Positions 53,983 through 64,000 of a DNA stretch of 64,000 nucleotides are shown here, piece after piece. Position numbers and translations under genes: made by a program. Position 1 is the first letter of the stretch; every line of letters starts with the position of its first letter. The DNA is from Cladopsammia gracilis (Eukaryota; Cnidaria; Anthozoa; Scleractinia; Dendrophylliidae), in contig JAJGOT010000414.1 of NCBI GenBank assembly GCA_022457155.1, forward strand, positions 186,001 through 250,000, read 5' to 3'. The notes under the pieces were generated by a model. The model was not told the DNA's origin and did no database searches. It worked only from the letters and a program-made list of their open reading frames with translations.

Positions 53983-54926
53983 ATGTGTTGCTCCTGTTTT
54001 TGTAGTTGTATGCAGTCATTTCTCTCGAACTGCTGCAAATGTCTCGGCAAAAGTGCCATGGCATGTTGCCGTGGCATATGCCGTTGTTTCTGCAACACTG
54101 TTTCCCCAGGCTGTGCATTCCTTTGCCAAATCATTTTGTACGCCTTATTTCAAGGTTTCAATATTGGCACCGATGTCGGTGTGTTTTTCGAGACGTCAGC
54201 AACGTACGCGCGCTGTGATGAGCTCTCTACTGCAACTCTGGTGCCTTTGAACAACAAAACAAATCTAACGCGTCCGTACTGTGTTGCCACGGAGAACGCT
54301 ACACAGGCGTTAATAGGCGAGAAAGCAGCGACATTACAGATCCTTGAAGGTGTGTTCTTCTTCTTCATGTGCCTATCAGGGGGAATTTACGTGGTTCACA
54401 TCGCGGTGCTTTTTCCGAATACGTGCAAGCACTGGAGGGATGAAAACTTCGAGAATATGGTACAAGATTCTGCGCCTTATTACCAGAAGATACTCCAGAT
54501 CCACACGCTGTTTCTGTTGGTGGAAACTCTTGTTCATGATGTGCCCATGTCCTGCTTGGCTGTGGAGCTATGCGCGCAGATGTGGGGAGTTGGAGGGATC
54601 AACTGCTGGGAATGTGCCATGACACCTGATGAACTGCCGCCTAATCCAATGGGGATGGTTAACTGTGAGATGTGGCTAGGTCTTTTGTTGGGCTCCATAG
54701 CTATTGTGAGCATTTACAAGGGTAAGTAGATCAGGGACAGTTTATTATAAAGATTATTTATTTAAATATGTTTATTATAAGATCTTTGGACATGATTTGG
54801 CCCTTTTAGAAACAGATTACGTTCAAATCGTGCACATGATGGAAAGAAGTCGCTTATTACACTATTCTCGTTAGCGAAGCAAATGCCCCCTCCAATAAAC
54901 TCTTTTCCTATTATTGTGGCATTATT

Positions 54927-54974
<48 letters not shown>

Positions 54975-56544
54975 TGTGTTATTATTTTCCTATTACTGTG
55001 GCACCGTTAGACCATTACTAACCGAATTAATTGAAACCACTAAAATTTGGTTTTATCAATGGTTTGATAAGGAAAATTGATTTTAACCCAATACCCCAGA
55101 AAATGAGGTCATTCACAGGCTATTTTAAGTTCGGGTCAAGTTCATTTTATTCACACTTAGTTCGTTACAGTAAAATATTACAAAATTAAGAGAAAAATAA
55201 AGAAAGAATTACATAACAAATATGAAGTTAAATTTAATTCCCCAGTTATTTTAGGAAGCCCGCCAATACCCTTTTTGCTATTTAATTTCATTTCATGTAA
55301 ATTTCTTTCTTTTGATTGTATGGGTAGAAAATAAAGTGGTTGTTGTTGTTGTTGTTGAAGGGAGAGGTGTGTAGTGGCCAAAGGAGCGAAAGCTTTCGAG
55401 TTGGCCACTGCCACAGTGAAATTATCTAATTGAGGGAAGAAATAAGTTCACATAACTATTACAAGACTCAATATCTAGTTAGAGACAAGAGGAACAAACT
55501 AACAACTAACTAACTAACTAAAATAAATTAATTAGTAACTAATCAACAGAAACACTCCTGCGACAGTTGCAAGCGAAAGCTGTACTTGTCAGTAAATCGA
55601 CCCTTGCACTTGTCAAGGTATCTAGGAACTGGCCATGGTTTTAAAACCCTGCAAACGTCAAAGACGATAACAGAGATAGCTATGATTGAAAACCGTTGCA
55701 GGAGTGTTTCTATAGATGAGTTGCTTTAAAAAGAAACTATGTCATGGGAATTTCGAAGTTTTTTGGTCAACACGCTCAAATTAATACGAAGTACCTTTTA
55801 TGGTACACGAAACGCTTAGAACACCTAGAGGAAGACATCAAGAGAATTCTCAAAAGGAAAAAAAAACTTAATCAGTTTTTAGTGAATTTTCCAACACACA
55901 ATTTCAAGGATTTGAAAAAACAATGTGAGAGAGACGTTGTGTGCGGGGTTGAACTTTTTACGTTTACACAAGCCATCATTTCTTATTTTATTTACTCACG
56001 TAAAGTCAGTTAAATTTATGTCCCTACACACATAAAAATTACGCGAAAGTGAAATCCATCTTAAGGCCAGAAATACCAATAACTTGAACTTTAACAAAGA
56101 CGCTTCTCGGTCTCCATATCATACTTTTTTATTGACAATACTGAGGCTCACACCACCTTTGTTCCACAGGGAACAAAAATTCATAATAATAAGTCCGTTC
56201 TCCTTCTCATTCTCTCCTGGCCAGGTATCCTGCCTCTGTACGCATGGATCGGGAATCCATTCGGCTGCTGGGCCTGTTATCCGATCCGTGTCTGTGTGGT
56301 ACTGCCAGCCGGGTTCCTTTACTGTGTGCTGACTTTAGCCCCTGCCATGGGTGTAGCCATAAATCGCCTGTTCGATGTGGCGCCCCAAATGAAAGACGAG
56401 ATGGGGACCATCGCGTCGACCATCTGGACGTTCGGCTTGTTCTTCTGGGGTATCATTTTCCTGGTAACTTGTCTGTATAAGTACTTTTGCGGGAAATGCA
56501 TTTGCGTAGTGTGCTGCCCCTGTGAGGGGAAGCAGAGCGCTTGA
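53983..56544 (+). CDS. Cysteine-rich multi-pass membrane protein, family unknown
   Basis: Exons 53983-54721 and 56225-56544 join in phase 1 (G|GTAAGT ... CCAG|GT), giving 352 aa. I do not recognise the family. The first ~45 residues hold about a dozen cysteines (MCCSCFCSCM, CCKC, CCRGICRCFC) and the tail ends CGKCICVVCCPCEG, which suggests S-acylated or metal-binding cytosolic ends. About six hydrophobic segments: ~44-66, 121-144, 168-195, 228-250, 268-290 and 308-330. The first loop carries three N-glycosylation sequons (N91KT, N94LT, N105AT) and cysteines, so it is probably extracellular or lumenal. A loop with CAQMWGVGGINCWECAM lies after segment 3. The start is the only ATG opening the whole frame. 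The two exons share the same style of composition and the frame crosses the intron cleanly, so this is a real gene; function is open. Confidence 0.75.
54928..54972. repeat. (TTA)n microsatellite
   Basis: About 14 TTA/ATT units in the intron of the membrane-protein gene; the tyrosine-rich frame through it is a by-product. Confidence 0.9.
55130..55435 (+). mobile_element. LINE 3'-end fragment with (TTG)n
   Basis: GGGTAGAAAATAAAGTGG followed by five TTG units (to ~55358) has the form of a CR1/L2-like LINE tail. The facing words GTGGCCAAAGGAGCGAAAGC and GAGTTGGCCACTG follow. It lies in the intron of the membrane-protein gene. Confidence 0.4.
55548..55714. mobile_element. AGAAACACTCCTGC MITE
   Basis: AGAAACACTCCTGCGACAGTT faces AACCGTTGCAGGAGTGTTTCT; a ~165 bp non-coding element in the same intron. 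Confidence 0.65.
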
Positions 56545-57480
56545 TATAACCGTATTGGGAAACAAGTACCGTGTTTTATTTCACTAATTCATAGTTTTTT
56601 TCAGATAGTCTTGTTTAGTCTAAAAGGATACTGCGGCGGAGGTCCTGCGAATGCATTAGAAAGACAAACCTACGATACAATTGAATCTCGGTGCATGACT
56701 CGTGAATTGTGTAATACCTGTCGACAACATTCACTTGTTGAATCGACAGTCGGTAATTGTGTTGTATAAAAAACGGTACTTGTTACCAATATATGAAGAA
56801 GATTTTGTTTTATTTATAAGTTATGGCATTCAGGGTGTTCAAGAGGTCTTACGGATTGTGGGTTCAGTTACGAATGCTAACAGGAACCAAAAATAAACCG
56901 AAGAGGAAAGGAGGGAAAGAACGAGAAAACGTCCGTATATCACGAGCGTGTCGCCCCCAATATACCGTTTTTGGAGCCGTTTTTAGTGTGTTTTACCGTA
57001 GGGTATATATATAGTTTTCGTGTCGTTTAAATTTGAAAAGGAGTTTGATCTATAAAAATAGGGTACGTAAATTCATATAGTCTTGTCAGCCAGTACTCAC
57101 CAATGCTGAGGTGTAACCCTCCCTCGGATCAAATATCCATTGTACCCTTAGGGTTAGAGTGTGGTTAGAGATTAAAAGAAAAAAATTATCTTTCAGTATA
57201 GGGTTAAAATAGGCCACTGCAAGGTTAAACAGGACTGGTTCTTCTTCGTTAAGGCCATATTACAAAAAACAGTCCTAAAAAATACTCCCTCACCGCACAA
57301 CCAAAGAGATTTAGTTTATACATGAAGGAGATCAAGAAATTTTCAGATACCATACAATTCTAAACAATTATTAAACGATTGAAGTGTAATGAATAATTAT
57401 AATGTTGGTTCTACAATGCTCCTTGCCAAAACGAATTTTCAAAAGACAAGCTTAAATTTTAGGCTGATGCTGACAAGGAC
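56545..57480. other. 3' flank of the membrane-protein gene
   Basis: No gene seen. AATAAA at ~56891 is a possible poly(A) signal ~350 bp after the stop. Confidence 0.4.
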
Positions 57481-57484
57481 ATGA

Positions 57485-58017
57485 AGGCGCCGTGGTCTAG
57501 TCGTTTGCCTGTGTAGTGGTGTAGTGATTGGCCTGTGTGGTGGTGTAGTGGTTAGCCTGTGCGGTGGAGTAGTGGTTAGCCTGTGTGGTGGTGCAGTGGT
57601 TAGCCTGTGTGATGGTGCAATGGTTTGCCTGTGTGGTGGTGTAGTGGTTAGCCTGTGTGGTGGTGCAGTGGTTAGCCTGTGTGGTGGTGCAGTGGTTAGC
57701 CTGTGTGGTGGTGCAGTGGTTAGCCTGTGTGGTGGTGCAGTGGTTAGCCTGTGTGGTGGTGCAGTGGTTAGCCTGTGCGGTGGAGTAGTGGTTAGCCTGT
57801 GTGGTGGTGCAGTGGTTAGCCTGTGTGGTGGTGCAATGGTTTGCCTGTGTGGTGGTGTAGTGGTTAGCCTGTGTGGTGGTGCAGTGGTTAGCCTGTGTGG
57901 TGGTGTAGTGGTTAGCCTGTGTAGTGGTGCAGTGGTTAGCCTGTGTGGTGGTGCAGTGGTTAGCCTGTGTGGTGGTGCAGTGGTTAGCCTGTGCAGTGGT
58001 GCAGGTGGTTTGAGGCC
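57485..58017 (+). repeat. 24-bp minisatellite made of Pol III A-box units, ending in a B box
   Basis: About 20 copies of GTGGTGCAGTGGTTAGCCTG(TGTG) at 24-bp period (57498-58006). The core TGGTGCAGTGG or TGGTGTAGTGG fits the A-box consensus TRGYNNARYGG. The array starts with a tRNA-like GGCGCCGTGGTCTAGTCG (57485) and is followed by GGTTTGAGGCC (58007-58017), a full match to the B box GGTTYRANNCC. Frames of 195-197 codons are open on both strands only because 24 is divisible by 3. Confidence 0.9.
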
Positions 58018-58020
58018 AGG

Positions 58021-58646
58021 ACCCGGTTGCATAAAGCACCGTAAAATTAAGTGGGATTTTCTGCAACCGTTTCCTGCGTTTCAAATGATTTTCTCGCGCT
58101 CTCTTTGTGTTTCCTAAACTCGTTAATGCGCCTTCGGCCGATCAAGTTATCCGTGATAACGCGCAAACAATCCTTCGGAATACAAAGAATGGTTGCAGAA
58201 AATCCCACTTAATCTTAAGGTGGGACTTAACCTAAACGCCATTTTCCCGCCACTTGACATGGCTTTAATGAAAATATCTCGTTCACGTTTCAAGCAATCC
58301 AAAAACTCTACGCTCATCTATGCTCATCCCATGAATCTATGTAAATGTTTCGGTGATTTTTGGGTATATTTGGGAGGAAATAGTTTTTCTCAAAGGATTG
58401 GTAAAATTAAGAGAAATAAGAAATACTGAAGATTTAGTGGAGTTTTAAAATTAGAATTTGTAGTTAATAATTAATGGACGGACACCAAGTTAGTCCACTA
58501 GCAACCTGGGGTGCTCTTGTGTGGGTATCAACTGTCTGTTGGTGTTCCAAAAATCATTTTCTTTCTCCTATCCCTTCTTTAAACCTCTTAAAATTTCATT
58601 CAAATTTAGGTCGAGTCCCGGCTTAAGTTGCTTTATGTAACCGGGC
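58021..58646. mobile_element. Inverted-repeat element next to the A-box array
   Basis: Outer words ACCCGGTTGCATAAAGCA (58021) and TGCTTTATGTAACCGGGC (58629) are inverted. A 23-bp perfect inner pair lies at 58046-58068 and 58191-58213 (ATTAAGTGGGATTTTCTGCA inward). No reading frame of interest. Confidence 0.6.
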
Positions 58647-58739
58647 CCTGGTCTCTGCCATCGTGTTATTTCCTTTGACAAGAAACTTTGCACCACATTG
58701 TCTCTCTCCACCCAAGTGTATAAATGGGTACCGGCGACA

Positions 58740-58830
58740 AAATGCTGGGGGGTAACCCTGCGATGGACTAGCATCCCATCCAGGGGGGAGTAGCAATACT
58801 CCTAGTTGCTACATGCTACACTGGAAAAAA
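58740..58830 (+). mobile_element. Retroelement 3'-end fragment
   Basis: ACCCTGCGATGGACTAGCAT, CCCATCCAGGGGGGAGTAGC and AATACTCCTAGTTGCT form a motif I recognise as a dispersed repeat of coral genomes. A diverged relative (GGGGGGATAACAATACTCCT) lies at 61985-62012. Confidence 0.45.
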
Positions 58831-59448
58831 GAAACCGGGTTAAGCTCCGGCCGTGTGGGACACTTGTGGCTTCTAAGCGTCAGATCACACAATATTGGCT
58901 TTGCTAACTGACATCTCCTGATGAGAAAAAAAATGTAAAGTTAAGAATAAATCAAATATAAAGCTCCGTGAATAAATGTGCAGTAATGTGACCGTGACTG
59001 TCAAGATAAGGTCCCTAAGTTTATTTGTGTCAGTGTTTGTGCCTGTGAGCTTAGGATCGGAAAAGCTCAATTAAGTGTTGGAGATTAGATTGCAAAACGG
59101 TCCGTAGTTTTGCACAAATTCTCCGAAAAAGAGAAGAAATGTAAAACGGAAGCACTTAATATAGATAACGTGCGTAACCAACAGTCAGAATATATAAAGT
59201 GTAATTTATTGTTGCGAAACAGAAAATTCAGATAAGTCTAGTGTTCATTTTAATTGAAGACACGACTCAACATATTTCGGCATGAATAATTGATTATTGT
59301 ACGCAACACCCATTGCTTTTTATGTTTGAAATATTTTTTTTAGTTTTGTTAAATACTATAACAATCAATGGCAAAGGCAATAAAAACTAAACTGAATGCA
59401 GGCTGGCACTATAGCAAATAGGATGGTCTGTTAAGCGGCCAATCATGA

Positions 59449-59852
59449 CAGGGAACCCAAACGCTTTATTAGCTAAAAAATGATCATTTAATAAAACTAT
59501 TGTTATTTACCTGTTTTCCTGTATCTTTTTGAGTCGTTTTGCAAGCGATCTGAATCAGAGCGAAGACGGTTGCCAGTTTCCATTATTATTAACTATTAAC
59601 TCTCCTCGAAACCCGAGATTCTCCTCCGAGGAGTGTTAATAGTTAATAATAATGGAAACTTGAGACGTAATAGGCGCGTCGTATTAACGAAGCGGCAGAC
59701 AAGATAATATTTGAAACGTGCAACTGGCAACCGTCTTCGCTCTGATTCAGATCGCTTTCAAAACGACTCAAAAAGATACAGGAAAACAGGTAAATAACAA
59801 TATTTTTATTAAATGATTATGCTATAGCTAATAAAGCGTTTGGGTTTCCTGT
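59449..59852. mobile_element. Nested palindrome
   Basis: Outer arms (~125 bp: CAGGGAACCCAAACGCTTTA, TTACCTGTTTTCCTGTATCT, GCGAAGACGGTTGCCAGT) return inverted at 59722-59852. Between them lies a separate hairpin, 59577-59659, with arms TTTCCATTATTATTAACTAT and CTCCTCG. A second foldback appears to have inserted in the first. Confidence 0.75.
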
Positions 59853-59896
59853 GGCCAATATTTCGGCTAACCAAATTAGTCAGCTGAATAATTGGC

Positions 59897-60083
59897 TTAA
59901 CCCTTTCACCCCCAGAGTCAGTTATGGATGCATGCAATCCTATGGTGCGACCATTCAAATTAAACCTCCTCAGCAGTACTTTTGCATGGTACCATTTGTT
60001 GTTCATTATTATACAAAATGAAATTTAAGATTTTTCTTGAATTTTGATGTTTGGCACTCTTGGGAGTGAAAACTTAAGGTTAA
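59897..60083. mobile_element. TTAA-flanked MITE, copy 3
   Basis: TTAA (59897-59900) then CCCTTTCACCCCCAGAGTC; right end GGCACTCTTGGGAGTGAAAA and TTAA at 60080-60083. Shares CAGCAGTACTTTTGCATGGT with the copy at 1632 (CAGCAGTACTTTTACATGCT). Confidence 0.7.
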
Positions 60084-61379
60084 ATAAATCAGCCAATTTG
60101 CCGGTGCCAGCTTTGCATTCAGTTTCGTTTCATTACACTTCTAGTAACGTCTGGCTCGAGTATCTCTACATTAGAGATCCGGAAAAACTGAACCAGTGCG
60201 TTTTATTAACTCGTTGTGTGGACCTTTGCGTTCTAAAGTTTCTATTAATAGCAAGGGTGCATAGGTAGTAAATTCAGTGGTTGGCGGTTGTTATAACAAC
60301 CCAAACAGTGGTGGATTCAAGCCTGTTTACAAAGCAACGAGTAGGTGGAAAACCAGGAATGTGATTTGACTGATTTGGGATGGAAAATTAATGATTATTC
60401 GAGTTGGACCCCACCCAAGAACCTCCACTGACGAATATAATTATAGGTTAACTCAGCTGTTATAAATAAAGTATACATGACATTTAGCTTGAAAATACGT
60501 TGAATCAGAAGTAATAATGGCATTGATCATGTCTTACTCTCAGCAATAATATTATACGTTTGGTTTAACTGGGATTTTAGGCGCTCAAACGAATAAAGCA
60601 AAGCATGTGAAAGTACCCAATGATAGTGATCTCTAGATATCGGTGGTACTGAAAAACGTAAGCATTGAACAGAGAAAACCGAGCAACAAATCGTTATTAT
60701 TAAACTGTTGTAGTTTCTTTTAAATTGATAACTACGCTTTCACTTTTTTATTCATTCTTTCTTCTGCAGCTTACATAATTTTTTATTTCATGTGCTTATC
60801 TTGATTTTAGTAATATTTTTCATTGTCCTTCACTATGGACGGTTTTGCGACACCTCATTTAAAATCGCTCTGTACTTATTGTTTTAGGCTTCTGAAAAGA
60901 AATGTATCGCTGTATTGCAAAAGCTTATATGTAATAATGTGTATAAAGACAATGTTACTTTCTTAAAGTTCAATAAAGTATTATTTTGAAAAGCATACAA
61001 AGTGTAAACTCGTGATGCGACGACGGTTTCCTCGCCAGACCTAAACTCCAATGGCAAAGAAAGGCAAGACAAATATGAAGTTTTTGGAGCCTCGGTTTGG
61101 AAAGCATTTCTAGCCGGGCGAATGAACGCGGGATTTGTTAACCGTTTCATAAACTGCAACTATTTAAATTTTGCAGTCAGTTACCAGGTAGAAGCAAAGT
61201 GCCATCATGATAGGGGTCGATGGTTGGATCGGGCTCCTATATGCAGACCTTTCCTGCTAGCACAGTCTCCTATTCCATCATATTTCTTCCCGCCTCAAAT
61301 AACGAACAAGGAGACTCTTCCAGCAGAGAACACAGACCTCTTGGCTCGTGCGAGACGAACCAAAACGAGGTCTGTGTAC
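60084..61379. other. Intergenic, nothing recognised
   Basis: Short frames only, without domain motifs or splice context. Confidence 0.4.
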
Positions 61380-61645
61380 TAAAGGTGATGTTACAAGGGA
61401 CGATTCGCAACGACGATTTTTAGCTAAAAGTTGATGCCGTGTAACATGGGTGGGCGGACGATTTTCTTCGCAATTTTTGCGTTGCGAGTTTTTGAATCAA
61501 CTTCAAAAGCGTGTAACGCAAAAATGTCGAAGAAAATCGTCCGCGCACTCATGTTACACGGCATTAACTTTTAGCGCAACCTATAGTGCAACATTGTTGC
61601 GCTAAAAATCGTCGTTGCGAATCGTCCCGTTTAACAGTCACTTTA
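61380..61645. mobile_element. MITE with GGGACGATTCGCAACG ends
   Basis: AAAGGTGATGTTACAAGGGA, CGATTCGCAACGACGATTTT faces AAAATCGTCGTTGCGAATCG and TCCCG...AGTCACTTTA. The inner pair GTGTAACATGGGTG/CACTCATGTTACAC is mirrored too. Confidence 0.75.
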
Positions 61646-63978
61646 ATGGTCGGAATGCTGATCTCTGTCGTAGGGTACAAATACGTTTTGGGGCGAGAAA
61701 GATGGAATGTTCATCGCATCACGAGCGTGAGAAAAACAGTTGGGATGGTCGTTGAATAATGGGAATGGTTTCTCCAAAATTAGCATTACTTCGGTTCGTT
61801 CGTAGCAAAAGAAAGGACCACCTCAGAACGTCCTCAACAATTTCCAACCGAAATGTCTGGAAAATGAACTGTTACATTTGCTTTCAAACCGAAATTACCA
61901 GAATGTCTGGTTAAATAGTAAGCACTCCAGGTGAACCTAAGTGGCCCTGAGACGTACTACCATCTTATAGGGAGGGAAGTGGAGGGGGGATAACAATACT
62001 CCTAGTTGATTCATGCAAACTACTAAATGGGTGTCCGTGTGAGACTTAGACTTAGACTTTAGTCAGTTCTCACAGACATGTGTTCGCTATGTTGATGGAG
62101 CTGATAAAAGAAGCTAACAAGGCCCACCTTATGTTCACTGATCAAAGTAACGTGCTTCATCTACGGCTTCATCTGCAGAAAGGGAAAACGTAAGGCCACT
62201 GATAATCAACTTCGAGTTCATACGGTATATTACGGTACATTACACCGTGTATGCAATTAAAGAGAGGGAATGTGGTTTACAGCGATAAGCAAATGAGCGT
62301 AGCGTACAGCTGTTGTAATAAGTTACATACGGGAACTGTATAGTGTGAGCGAGGCGGGGGAGGGAACGTTGACTGACTTTCGTGTCGCGATATGCGCGAG
62401 CACGCAACAAACGTATAAACACGACCAACGGGGAAGTGACTCGTAACGCATGCGCAATAACCATACTTGAAGAAGGGGCTATTTTGAACCGAGGCTTAGC
62501 CTGCGTGCGGACGCCTTCAATTGTCTTTGTGACTGTTCCAGGCGTTTAGGTTGTAGGGCTAGGTAGCAGCTAAAAACCGGCGCGCGAACGAGCGGTGACA
62601 ACGAGTGGAGACTGGGGAGAGTAATTCCACTCGCATCTCAAAATATTCTTACGCGTGGCTCCTCCGTGCCTTTCCCACTGTTGTCGTCGGACATCTGGGA
62701 CATGAGAAGACGACTGCACATCGTAAGATACTGGCCAGACCGCGGGGTTGGTGTTTGAGTGTGTCACTTGCTTTTTTCAAGTAGTAATAAGCCACCGAAA
62801 CTCCAAGAAATATCAAGATCTAATTTCTCTAATAACAGCAAATATACAACTCAAGCATTTGAGAGTAATATAAAAGGGCAAGATCCGCACTTGCTAGGGA
62901 TTTATAATGTCTTTATAATGAAATTGAAACAGCACCAATAAATTCTCAATTGACGCTCGAAGAAATGTGCTACAAACTAATTAATGTTGAGTGGTTGCGT
63001 CGACAAAAAAAAGGATCAAACGCTATTAAGCATTCCATTCTTTAGCTTGGTTGGAATGTTTTAGTCACACTCCAGTTCATTTGCCAGTCGTATCATATGC
63101 AAATATTGACTTCAACGCAGAGACTCAATGTTATTTGCAGTTCACGCTACTGTGATTTCGTCGCTTGCGTCTGTTTAAATTGTCATCTCGACTTCTCGTC
63201 TTTAAAAAGTTTCTATAGTTCCCTTGAATTACAGTAAACAAGCAACGCTTTGACATTTCGTGTATAGTCAAAAGCTGCCGATTCGTTCTTCAGGAATTAA
63301 AGGTATTTATATGCTTTCATTTTCTTTCTTCGCGATATCAAATCAATGCAAGGAAAGTTCTTAAAAGTAATGAACATGTAAATACGTTCGTCGAACTACA
63401 AACACAAGGAGAGATTTGTGACAGATTCCAAACAAATACTTGAAAATCAACTTATAAATCATGCATACAGTGAATGGAAAAAGATTCTCTTGAAATTCTA
63501 TCAGAATATATATATTTTTTGATTGGAACACGATTAGCTGCATGCCAATACAATTCAATTGAAATAGATTATATATGCGAATTTCAACGTATAAAAATGA
63601 TATTACATTGTAACTAAGATAATGTTAGACTCTCTCGTCGTAACGTAGCAATAATAAATGAACTAAACGAATAATTACGTAGTTTACTAAATAATGATAT
63701 GAGCAATCTCTCGCTCTTTTCAGTATTTAGCACAAGAGCAGTTCCTTCCTTCCTTTCTTCGTTGTCGCATGAGTAGCAAAACTCGGCGCGCATTTCTCCT
63801 GCTTCAGCGCGGTCGATCGGCCTACGAGACAAAACGAAGCACTGCTTGTTTATATAGGTCTTTATCTAATTAACTTATTAGTTTCAACCACCGCATTGTT
63901 TACTACAGATCAACCAAGATCCTCAACTAACCTAGTTCCTCGACAGACTTGTTTTATTAAATCAACAATCAACCCAAG
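61646..63978. other. Intergenic, nothing recognised
   Basis: No gene or clear element was found apart from the 61985-62012 repeat word. A short minus frame at 63832-63614 has no recognisable motif. Confidence 0.4.
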
Positions 63979-64000
63979 ATGGCGGACCGACTTTGTGAAT
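63979..64000 (+). CDS. Possible first codons of a gene cut by the window edge
   Basis: CCAAGATGGCGGACCGACTT at 63974 fits both a good start context (M-A-D-R-L-C-E) and a YY1-type AAGATGGCGG promoter/start element. Only seven codons are visible, so this is a hint, not a gene call. Confidence 0.2.

Noticed and set aside
57439..58117. 195-197 codon frames on both strands (His/Thr/Pro-rich and Val/Cys/Gly-rich)
   Set aside because: Translations of the 24-bp tandem array; open on both strands because 24 is a multiple of three.

Overview
The window is eukaryotic, AT-rich and intron-rich, and dense in palindromic non-autonomous transposons. The gene structures, the kinds of repeats and the animal-type gene set point to a cnidarian, most likely a stony coral. 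That assignment is inference from gene content and from repeat families I recognise; no species marker is visible.

Layout. (1) 749-9484, minus: 5' part of a three-repeat MYB-family transcription factor (exons for the N-terminus, R1, R2 and R3); its 3' exons lie left of the window. (2) 10425-26537, plus: a complete 18-exon BBS2 gene (714 codons plus stop), head to head with MYB across a ~940 bp intergenic segment. On the MYB side this segment carries two CCAAT boxes and a CHR-like motif, all ~32 bp apart. (3) 30383-37102, plus, and 46353-43002, minus: two convergent paralogues of the BAAT/acyl-CoA thioesterase family with the same phase-1 intron. The first has a Ser nucleophile and a C-terminal SKL but also an in-frame TAA in exon 1. 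The second has a Cys nucleophile (as in vertebrate BAAT), no SKL and an intact frame. (4) 53983-56544, plus: a two-exon, cysteine-rich, multi-pass membrane protein I cannot assign to a family. (5) 56545-64000: no recognisable gene until a possible start codon at the very end.

Between and inside the genes lie many elements with visible terminal inverted repeats, several with target-site duplications or nested inside each other: TTAA-flanked and TA-flanked elements, a CAGTGC-ended family with 5-bp duplications, perfect foldbacks, LINE 3' ends, tRNA-derived units, a 19-bp minisatellite in BBS2 intron 13, a 232-bp tandem repeat, and a 24-bp minisatellite whose unit is a Pol III A box. Many long open frames here are by-products of these repeats and should not be annotated as genes.

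The genes do not form one pathway. MYB (transcription, probably proliferation) and BBS2 (ciliary BBSome) share a divergent promoter region. The BAAT-like pair is a local duplication that has apparently diverged in catalytic residue and in peroxisomal targeting.
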